Source: Bacteroidales bacterium (GTDB lineage Bacteria; Bacteroidota; Bacteroidia; Bacteroidales; JAADGE01). From it: a stretch of 6,548 nucleotides of DNA. The notes under the pieces are model-generated. The model made no database searches and was not told the origin of the DNA. It saw only the letters and a program-made list of their open reading frames with translations. The position numbers and the translations under genes were made by a program. How positions within the stretch are numbered: the stretch's first letter is position 1; each line of letters starts with the position of its first letter. This document shows, in pieces, positions 1 through 5,976 of this stretch. The stretch is taken from positions 1 through 6,548 of the forward strand of contig JAOZMN010000167.1 in assembly GCA_029934265.1 (NCBI GenBank). The letters are read 5' to 3'.

Positions 1-122
1 TCTATCGTGTCCGGCTTATTTTCTTCTTCCGGTACTACTATTTTTTTTGTACTGCACGACATTGTCAAAAAAATAATCATTGATAAAAATACAAGTAATA
101 TTATTTGTGTTTTTTTAATCAT
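1..122 (-). CDS. Putative lipoprotein, N-terminal fragment (runs off left edge)
   Basis: Reading leftwards from an ATG at 122-120, an open frame continues to the window edge, giving 40 complete codons. The product begins MIKKTQ, followed by a hydrophobic stretch (about residues 7-21, IILLVFLSMIIFLTM) and then S-C-S at 22-24. That is a bacterial type II signal peptide with Cys23 as the likely lipidated residue. The lipobox (T-M-S-C) is loose, as is common in Bacteroidota. The residues after the cysteine are S-T-K-K and not acidic, so the typical Bacteroidota surface-export signal is not obvious; an acidic E-E-E run comes only at residues 32-34. The mature protein would be anchored in the envelope, probably facing the periplasm. 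Nothing of the functional domain is visible, so its role is unknown. It is divergent from the sensor gene and separated from it by 653 bases. No Shine-Dalgarno sequence precedes the start. Confidence 0.72.
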   Translation of the reverse strand, partial: MIKKTQIILLVFLSMIIFLTMSCSTKKIVVPEEENKPDTI

Positions 123-256
123 AAAAATAAAATTTACTGACTAAGTCAGATTTTGTTAGTTTTCTATAAGAATCCGATTATAAAAATTCGATAATTAATA
201 CTTACAATCGTTTCTTTAATTTTTACATAAGAGACTGTGTATTAACGGAATATTTA

Positions 257-288
257 CAAAATTACAAAATACTGTATTTTGCTGACAA
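257..288 (-). promoter_or_regulatory. Candidate Bacteroidota-type promoter for the lipoprotein gene
   Basis: Read on the minus strand, a TTG at 288-286 is followed, after 21 bases, by TAATTTTG at 264-257. This matches the Bacteroidota sigma-ABfr pattern (TTG near -33, TAnnTTTG near -7) with acceptable spacing. Transcription would start near 250, leaving a leader of roughly 130 bases before the ATG at 122. A second TAATTTTG on the same strand (356-349) has no TTG at the right distance. Short A/T-rich motifs recur by chance in this kind of sequence, so the call is tentative. Confidence 0.35.
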
Positions 289-563
289 TCCATTTATTCG
301 TGTATTTACAAGAAAAAAAATAACGAACTATTGACTTATATATCGAAGCAAAATTACACAAGTAGGCTGATAATAAAAAAAAACTTCTATTATTTAATAA
401 TTCAATCATTCAATAATTCGTAAAACATTTCTATATTTTTCACCTTTTTAAATACATACGGTACAATATTTGAGAAGAAACAATATACTTATGATTAAAA
501 TACTTCTTTTATGTAAAAAGAAATTGACTTTAATTAAAAAAATTGTATATTGCAACGTTTTTC

Positions 564-621
564 AAACCGGCAAATATTTGTTTTTAATAAATTACTGACA
601 ATAACGATTTTACCGGTTTTT
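564..621 (+). other. Long-loop hairpin followed by a T run
   Basis: AAACCGG (564-570) is complementary to CCGGTTT (613-619). Three more base pairs (572-574 with 609-611) follow after one C-A mismatch, leaving a loop of about 34 bases. The right arm runs into five T residues (617-621). The loop contains the beginning of T-rich sequence and overlaps the short palindrome CAAATATTTG (571-580). This could be a terminator for an unseen plus-strand transcript, part of a small structured RNA, or a chance pairing. CCGG islands are rare in such AT-rich sequence, which is why the pairing stands out. Confidence 0.3.
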
Positions 622-646
622 ATTCGCTAACTAATAATTAAAGTAA

Positions 647-673
647 TTGACTATTTTTGATTGTATATTTTTG
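647..673 (+). promoter_or_regulatory. Candidate promoter for the Cache/GAF sensor gene
   Basis: TATTTTTG at 666-673 matches the Bacteroidota -7 element TAnnTTTG. A TTG lies 16 bases upstream at 647-649, slightly closer than the usual -33 spacing. A second perfect -7 match (TATTTTTG, 652-659) overlaps the spacer but has no TTG at a suitable distance. Transcription would begin near 680, giving a leader of about 95 bases before the ATG at 776. The T-rich surroundings make chance matches likely. Confidence 0.35.
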
Positions 674-775
674 TTTTTGTTTTCGTTGGGTTAATACGGT
701 TTTACCCCATAGAAATAAGTCAAAAACCTTATTACAAATAATTTCGTCATAATACTTACTAAGCATACATAGTAT

Positions 776-2473
776 ATGAAAATTAGGACAAAACTACCAC
801 TTTATACCAGTGTTACTGTTTTAGTTTCTATATTGGCTATTGCATTATATTCGGTAATCGACTTTAGAGCAAAAACTTTGGAGAGTATCGAATCGTACAG
901 AAAAGAGCAAACCGAATTAGTACAAGAGCAACTTAAAGATAACGTAAACAGTGCATATAACATGATTGACGAGGCGTATAACCTTGCTCAGTCTGCGGCT
1001 TCGTATATGGCTGAGAACGAAGACATGACTAGTGCTATTGTTAATTCTCAATTTTTAAGTATTACGAAAATAAACATTAAAAAAATGAGGTTCGGTAAAG
1101 CCGGCTATATTTGGATTAATAAATATGAAAGTCCGTACACAGTAATAATGCACCCGATACGACAAGATTACGAGGGTAAACCCGGAGAATTTATTCTTCC
1201 CGAAACAGGACAGAATGTTTATGAAGCTTTTGCGGAAAAAATCAGAGAAGGCGGAGGCGAAGGATATTTGGAATATCGTTTTTTTAAAAGTGCCGGCTCG
1301 GAAGAAATGTACACCAAAATGGGGTTCTTTAAACTCTATGCAAACCTTGGCTGGGTAATAGGAACAGGTGTTTATATTGACCACATCGACGAAATGGTGG
1401 CAAGAAAGCAAGAAGAACTTAATTCGCAAATAGATTTAACAATAAGATATATCACACTTTTCGGAATCGGATTGATAATTGCGGCATCTATTATTCTTTT
1501 TTATGTAGTGAAAAAAGTTACCGATGCAATTTACAAAGTAAGAGAGCAACTATTTGATATGGCTCTGGGACGTGTTGTAAAAAAATCACAAGAAGAAAGG
1601 AAGGACGAAATCGGAGATATGAGAAAATCGCTCGACGATTTAATTTCCGGAGTCGGACGGTATTCAAAATTTGCACTTTCCATCGGACAGGGAGACCTTC
1701 ACGTTGATTTTGAGCCGTTAAGCGAAGAAGACAATCTCGGTAATTCACTACTGAAAATGAGGGACAGTCTTATAAAAGCAAAAGAAGAAGAAGAAAAACG
1801 AAACGAAGAAAACGAAAAACGAAACTGGGCAAACGAAGGTCATACAAAATTAAGTGAAATAATGCGCCGGAGCAGTAGCGACATAAACGAAATGTCATAC
1901 GATATTATAAGCAGTTTGGTGAAATACCTCAAAGTAAATCAGGGCGGTATTTTTATTATGAACGAAGATGAGAACAATAATTCCGTTATAGAACTTGTTG
2001 CATCTATTGCTTATGACCGCAGAAAATTTCACAAAAAAACAATTATGCCCGGAGATGGTCTGGTCGGGGCTTGTGCTTTAGAGAAACAAAAAATATATAT
2101 TACAAATGTTCCGGACAGCTACATAGATATACGTTCCGGACTTGGCACTTCAAACCCGAGATGTATTCTGATAGTCCCGCTTTTAATGGAGGACAGATTG
2201 ATAGGTATAATCGAAATTGCATCTTTCGATATTTTGGTTGAACACGAAGTCGAATTTGTGGAAAAAATTTCGGAAAGTATTGCAGCTTCTTTGTACGCTT
2301 CAAAAGTAAATATTCAGACATCAAAAATAGGAGACCATTCAAAAGAATTTGAAAAACAAAAAAAAGAACTCGAAAATAAAGTTAAACAACTCGAAAAAGA
2401 ATTAAGAGGATTAAAACGTAAAATAAAATTAAGAGAAAACGACAAATCGGTTCTGGTATTCAATCATAATTAA
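776..2473 (+). CDS. Membrane sensor: Cache domain, tandem HAMP, GAF, coiled coil; no output domain
   Basis: 565 residues, probably an inner-membrane signalling protein sensing a small periplasmic ligand. In order: a short positive N-terminus; TM1 about 8-29; a periplasmic single-Cache (sCache_2-like) domain about 33-215, with the family's GKAGYIWIN (107-115), a conserved H-P (126-127) and GWVIGTGVYID (192-202); TM2 about 224-246; HAMP about 247-295, with DEIGDM at 277-282; a second HAMP-like segment about 296-336 (IGQGDLHVDFEPLSEED, then LGNSLLKMRDSL); a charged linker 337-350; GAF about 371-510, with PGDGLVGACA at 425-434 and a final IGIIEIAS; and a Lys/Glu/Leu-rich coiled coil about 519-556. 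No histidine-kinase H-box or ATPase, GGDEF, phosphatase or chemoreceptor hairpin follows, so any output must go through a partner. It is either a complete orphan sensor or a member of a family that normally continues further; the coiled coil ends naturally in a TAA stop. The ATG at 776 is chosen because it puts the signal anchor at the N-terminus; there is no Shine-Dalgarno sequence, as usual in Bacteroidota. The domain calls are firm; ligand and output are unknown. Confidence 0.9.
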   Translation: MKIRTKLPLYTSVTVLVSILAIALYSVIDFRAKTLESIESYRKEQTELVQEQLKDNVNSAYNMIDEAYNLAQSAASYMAENEDMTSAIVNSQFLSITKINIKKMRFGKAGYIWINKYESPYTVIMHPIRQDYEGKPGEFILPETGQNVYEAFAEKIREGGGEGYLEYRFFKSAGSEEMYTKMGFFKLYANLGWVIGTGVYIDHIDEMVARKQEELNSQIDLTIRYITLFGIGLIIAASIILFYVVKKVTDAIYKVREQLFDMALGRVVKKSQEERKDEIGDMRKSLDDLISGVGRYSKFALSIGQGDLHVDFEPLSEEDNLGNSLLKMRDSLIKAKEEEEKRNEENEKRNWANEGHTKLSEIMRRSSSDINEMSYDIISSLVKYLKVNQGGIFIMNEDENNNSVIELVASIAYDRRKFHKKTIMPGDGLVGACALEKQKIYITNVPDSYIDIRSGLGTSNPRCILIVPLLMEDRLIGIIEIASFDILVEHEVEFVEKISESIAASLYASKVNIQTSKIGDHSKEFEKQKKELENKVKQLEKELRGLKRKIKLRENDKSVLVFNHN

Positions 2474-2490
2474 AGGTCTTCGACCTATTT
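2471..2490. repeat. Short palindromic repeat unit abutting the sensor stop codon
   Basis: Immediately after the TAA stop (2471-2473) lies AGGTC-TTC-GACCT (2474-2486), a 5-bp stem with a 3-base loop, followed by ATTT. It differs by a single base from the unit AGGTCTTTGACCT that forms each arm of the large inverted repeat at 5907-5965, and the flanks (TA before, TTT after) also agree. It probably belongs to the same dispersed repeat family. As a terminator it is weak: the stem is short and no long T run follows, so read-through into the next gene is plausible. Confidence 0.65.
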
Positions 2491-2570
2491 AATGGGGCAA
2501 AGTCATATTTAGAACTTTCTTATTATATGATTGTTACACAAACTTTAATGTGGAAAAATTTTAGCAAGGG

Positions 2571-2622
2571 TACTTATTAAGATATAAGTAAATGTCGCAA
2601 GATTTTGAAAAAGATGCTTGCG
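2571..2622 (+). promoter_or_regulatory. Two consecutive hairpins in the leader of the transporter-like gene
   Basis: TACTTAT (2571-2577) pairs perfectly with ATAAGTA (2584-2590) around a 6-base loop. Six bases later, CGCAAG (2596-2601) pairs with CTTGCG (2617-2622) around a 15-base loop. Both lie in the 201-base gap between the two plus-strand genes, about 50-100 bases before the ATG at 2675. They could be a 5' leader structure, an attenuator, an RNA-processing site that sets different levels for the two genes, or a DNA operator (the first is a near-symmetric palindrome). No clear TAnnTTTG promoter box was found in this gap. The function is not known. Confidence 0.35.
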
Positions 2623-2674
2623 GGTGTTATTTAATATGTAAGATTTCCGACAAAAATAAACTATCGAAAGATTA

Positions 2675-5600
2675 ATGCAAGGTATAGATAAATTTTTAGT
2701 AAAAAGTTTCGGACTAAAGTCAGAGGAAATGCGTAAGTTTAAACTTATGTTTTTTCATTCTTTTTTTGTCGGTTTATTTATTGCGTTCTATTTTGTACAA
2801 GCAAATTCCGTATTCATACAAAACTACGGAAGCGAACAACTTCCTCTTGCATATATGGTTGCAGGAATAGCCGGCTACCTGATTTCCTCGCTTTACTCCT
2901 TTTTACAAAAAAAAATGAAAAGTAAATTTCTGTTTTTCGGAGCTTTACTTTTTATGTTTATACTTACAATCATCGGACGACTTGCACTTGGTTCTGTCAG
3001 CGATAAATATTTAAGTTTCTTCATATTTATATGGGCTTGGCCATTTATTTCGATAGCCGGAATAGAAGCCGGAGGTTTAGCACTTAAAATGCTGAACCTG
3101 ATACAAATAAAAAGACTTTTCGGATTAATAAATATGGGTGGAGTTATAGCTTCGATACTCGGATATTTAATAATTCCGATTCTTACAAAAATCATAGGAA
3201 CTTCTTATAACTTATTATTTTTCGGAGCTTTAAGTCTTATAGGAGCAATGATAATGCTTTTTCTTGTCTATAAAGACAATCCTGAAAAAGCAGTAAAACA
3301 AACAGGCGAACTTGATGAAGAACCCAAAACAGGTTTCCGACACCTTCTGAAAGAAAAATATTTTAAATTAATATTTTTATCTGCAACATTCTCAATGACA
3401 GTGATTTACATTACTGATTTTGGCTTTTTATCTGCCATCAAAAATCAAAAAGACCTCTTCCCTGATGCGTCATCAGTAGCAAATTTTATCGCATTAGTTT
3501 ATGCCGGTCTGAAAATAGGAGAAATGCTGATTTCTTATCTTTCAAGTAGAATTTTAAGTAAATACGGAGTAAAACTCGGCTTAACAGTTCTGCCCATCTC
3601 GCTGACATTAATTGTATTAATATCTCTTTTTGTTGGGTTCAGTGCAGGAACGGCAACCGTAATATTCTTAATATTAATGACTTTGAATAAGTCATTTGAA
3701 CGAATATTCAGACGAGGACTTGATGACCCTGCGTTCAATATTCTCTATCAACCGTTACCTGCGAGCAAACAACTTGCTGTACAATCAAAAGTCGGGATTG
3801 TGATGCAACTCGGAGTCGGAATTGCGGGAGCTTTACTTTTCGGATTAAATGCAGTTTTAAGAACCGGTGGCGGTTTCAAACTGGAATATTTCCCTGTATT
3901 TTTCTTACCGATATTGGTTGCGTGGGTATTTATTGCATGGCGACTTTATTTTGCATACAAAACAAAACTTCGAGAAATTTTAAAAGACCTTTCCAAGAAA
4001 AAAGCAAGAGAGTCGTCAAAATACTTATATGGAACAGAGGTACTTACAAAAAAATTCAAGAAATTTAACGATAATGTGGTAAACCTTGCCGTAACAATAC
4101 TTTCGGAAACCAATCCAAAAATATTAGAACCTTATGCTTCGGCGCTGCTTTCAAAAGACGACATGGTCATCAAGCGTGCCATTCTCCGAAATATAGATCC
4201 GACATGGCGACCTCGTTTGTCAAGAAAAATATCCAAACTATCGAAAAACTTTTCAGAAAATCATATTAAAAATCTCGCAGAAAGAGCTGTAAACTTTTTG
4301 GATTTTGACAATGTTAATATTGAAAAAGATGAGTTAATTTCATTTGCTTCATCTGAAGATTTAGACAACCAACTGAAAGTTCTTAAATATTTAATAAAGA
4401 CAAAAGAAGAAAATGCAGAAGAACTTGTTTTGTTGCTTCTTAACAGCAAACACAAAATAATAAAAACTTCTGCGATGAGAATGGTTATCCAAGTGAGAAC
4501 CGAAAAAACAATAAAAAAACTTGTGGAAAGTTTAACTTCAAGACAATTCTACCATATAGCGGCGGCGGCTATATTAGATATAGGAGAGACAACTTTACCG
4601 CACTTGGAAAATCTTTTTATAGAAACAGAGAAAAATGTAATCTTGCTTAAAATACTGGAAATTTATGCAAAAATGGGTTCTCGTCCGGCAAGAAGTTTAT
4701 TATTGGAACAAATAAATTATCCAAAACGCAAAATTCAACTTGCGGCAATTTGGGCACTTTATTATTGTAAGTATCAGGCAGATGAAGAAAATGAAATAGA
4801 AATTGTAAAAACTAAAATAGAAGGTATTATTGCCAATCTGTTATGGATTTTTTCTGCAATAAGAGATGTTGAAGACAAAAAAGGAACCTTAAAACTTTTC
4901 TTGGCTCTCGACCAAGAGAAGGTCAATAATTTGGAAATACTTTTCAGTTTGTTAAGTTTTCTGCATGACCCCCGTGTTATTAATCTTATCAAAAAAAATG
5001 TTGTCGGAAAAAATACAATTTACGCACTGGAACTTATCGACAACTTTATTTTGCAAGATTTAAAACCCCTTATAATTCCTATTTTTGATGACATATCGGT
5101 TGCCCAAAAATTAAAAAAGCTGTCACGGAAATTTCCGCAGAAAAAAATGACATTCCAAGAACGTTTGCAACAAATGGTCATGTTAGAATACGACAAACTC
5201 GATACTTGGACTGTTACCAAGGCAATCGAGATGATGGGCAGGGTTCATAAAAGGACAAAAGATAAAAATCAACTTTCCGAGAAAGAACGTAACTACGATG
5301 ATATTGATTTGTGGACAGACGAAAAAATAGCTGCCGTACTTCGCCAAATTAAAAGAAGTGAACTCCCGGACGAAGTATTTTTATGCCTTTTTCATACTGA
5401 CGAGCTTGTATATTCTACTGCGGCAAGAGTTATTTACGACGAAAACCCTGTTAAGTGTATAGAATATCTTGAGAATATGTCCGAAGAGAAACAAAATCTT
5501 AAAGATATTTTTGTAAACGGAGGAGATTTACTTCCTGACAGGGTAAAACTACTTCGTCGATTCCAATTATTTTTCAGTATTCCCGACCATTTATTGGTAA

Positions 5601-5908
5601 AACTTGCTAAACTTGTAAAATCACAATTACTTAAAAAAGGTGAACAAATTTATTTTGAAAACGGTGATTCCGAAAATATAATTATCATACTAAAAGGTCT
5701 TTTAGTTTCAGAAATAGATACGGAAAACGAATTGTCTTTCGGAAGAAAACTTATAGTAACAAGGGGACTGAATATCGACCAAAATGCAGAATTACTGACC
5801 GCAAAGAAAAACACGCAAGTACTAATTATAGACCGATACAAATATTTCAATTTGCTGGTAGATGAAACCGAAGTACTTCAACACATTTTTGAAGTAATAC
5901 AAGATTAG
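2675..5908 (+). CDS. NTT/MFS-like 12-TM membrane protein fused to HEAT-like repeats and a cNMP-binding-like domain
   Basis: 1077 residues in three parts. Residues about 22-430 form roughly 12 membrane helices (near 24-44, 58-78, 84-102, 112-131, 149-171, 178-198, 230-250, 268-290, 298-320, 323-337, 372-392, 404-427), with a cytoplasmic loop at 199-228 between the halves. The KRLFGLINMGGVIASILGY stretch (146-164) and DDPAFNILYQPLP (350-362) resemble the ATP/ADP translocase (NTT, Tlc/Npt) and related MFS-like proteins. Residues about 460-940 are helical with HEAT-like repeats, clearest at 560-700. Residues about 955-1077 resemble a cyclic-nucleotide-binding beta roll: KKGEQIYFENGD (987-998) and the I-I-I-I-L-K-G that follows fit its first half. 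The phosphate-binding cassette (FGE-L/I-A ... R-A/T) is not seen; IVTRGLNIDQNAELLTAKKN takes its place, so canonical cAMP binding is doubtful. This fusion is known in Bacteroidota and some other bacteria; the substrate is not established, and nucleotide exchange should not be assumed. It lies 201 bases after the sensor gene, same strand. The TAG stop overlaps the following inverted repeat. The ATG at 2675 gives a natural N-terminus. Confidence 0.85.
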   Translation: MQGIDKFLVKSFGLKSEEMRKFKLMFFHSFFVGLFIAFYFVQANSVFIQNYGSEQLPLAYMVAGIAGYLISSLYSFLQKKMKSKFLFFGALLFMFILTIIGRLALGSVSDKYLSFFIFIWAWPFISIAGIEAGGLALKMLNLIQIKRLFGLINMGGVIASILGYLIIPILTKIIGTSYNLLFFGALSLIGAMIMLFLVYKDNPEKAVKQTGELDEEPKTGFRHLLKEKYFKLIFLSATFSMTVIYITDFGFLSAIKNQKDLFPDASSVANFIALVYAGLKIGEMLISYLSSRILSKYGVKLGLTVLPISLTLIVLISLFVGFSAGTATVIFLILMTLNKSFERIFRRGLDDPAFNILYQPLPASKQLAVQSKVGIVMQLGVGIAGALLFGLNAVLRTGGGFKLEYFPVFFLPILVAWVFIAWRLYFAYKTKLREILKDLSKKKARESSKYLYGTEVLTKKFKKFNDNVVNLAVTILSETNPKILEPYASALLSKDDMVIKRAILRNIDPTWRPRLSRKISKLSKNFSENHIKNLAERAVNFLDFDNVNIEKDELISFASSEDLDNQLKVLKYLIKTKEENAEELVLLLLNSKHKIIKTSAMRMVIQVRTEKTIKKLVESLTSRQFYHIAAAAILDIGETTLPHLENLFIETEKNVILLKILEIYAKMGSRPARSLLLEQINYPKRKIQLAAIWALYYCKYQADEENEIEIVKTKIEGIIANLLWIFSAIRDVEDKKGTLKLFLALDQEKVNNLEILFSLLSFLHDPRVINLIKKNVVGKNTIYALELIDNFILQDLKPLIIPIFDDISVAQKLKKLSRKFPQKKMTFQERLQQMVMLEYDKLDTWTVTKAIEMMGRVHKRTKDKNQLSEKERNYDDIDLWTDEKIAAVLRQIKRSELPDEVFLCLFHTDELVYSTAARVIYDENPVKCIEYLENMSEEKQNLKDIFVNGGDLLPDRVKLLRRFQLFFSIPDHLLVKLAKLVKSQLLKKGEQIYFENGDSENIIIILKGLLVSEIDTENELSFGRKLIVTRGLNIDQNAELLTAKKNTQVLIIDRYKYFNLLVDETEVLQHIFEVIQD

Positions 5909-5965
5909 GTCTTTGACCTGTTTTTTAATCTGCTTCCTTATCCTCATAAAACAGGTCAAAGACCT
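5907..5965. terminator. 18-bp inverted repeat, probable bidirectional terminator made of two palindromic units
   Basis: Bases 5907-5924 pair perfectly with 5948-5965 (18 bp) around a 23-base loop (5925-5947). The upper stem carries a T run (5921-5926) and the opposite arm an A run (5948-5951), so the structure can terminate transcripts from both converging genes. The left arm begins inside the TAG stop of the transporter-like gene (5906-5908), and the hydrolase stop lies 12 bases beyond the right arm. Each arm contains its own smaller palindrome (AGGTCTTTGACCT at 5907-5919; AGGTCAAAGACCT at 5953-5965), so the DNA or RNA could fold either as one long hairpin or as two small ones. The unit recurs with one change after the sensor gene (2474-2486). 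Confidence 0.82.
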
Positions 5966-5976
5966 TAATTTAATAA

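Larger units (their letters stand above)
123..775. other. Long AT-rich divergent intergenic region
   Basis: This stretch separates the minus-strand lipoprotein from the plus-strand sensor. It is markedly richer in A/T than the coding regions and has no convincing gene. The longest small frame noticed (491-598, plus, 35 residues, rich in Lys/Leu/Ile) lacks any supporting feature. The region does hold one candidate promoter in each direction and one long-loop hairpin, listed separately. It also has short direct repeats (AATAATTC at 396-403 and 412-419), which may simply reflect composition. An unannotated small RNA could lie here, but nothing in the sequence proves it. Confidence 0.7.

Noticed and set aside
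396..419. AATAATTC direct repeats with related ATTCAAT units, considered as a repeat array or iteron cluster
   Set aside because: There are only two copies in low-complexity AT-rich sequence, with no replication gene or further copies nearby.
491..598. A 35-codon plus-strand open frame starting ATG ATT AAA in the intergenic region
   Set aside because: It is very short and its Lys/Leu/Ile-rich composition is what AT-rich non-coding DNA gives by chance. No domain or membrane-peptide pattern is convincing, and its end overlaps the hairpin at 564-621.
1055..1429. Minus-strand open frame of 124 codons inside the sensor gene
   Set aside because: It is antisense to the conserved Cache domain, has no recognisable features, and is an expected shadow of AT-biased codon use on the other strand.
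5690..5705. CTAAAAG-GT-CTTTTAG inverted repeat resembling the AGGTC repeat family
   Set aside because: It lies inside well-formed coding sequence of the cNMP-like domain and shares only AGGTCTTT with the repeat unit, lacking GACCT. A chance palindrome is the simpler reading.
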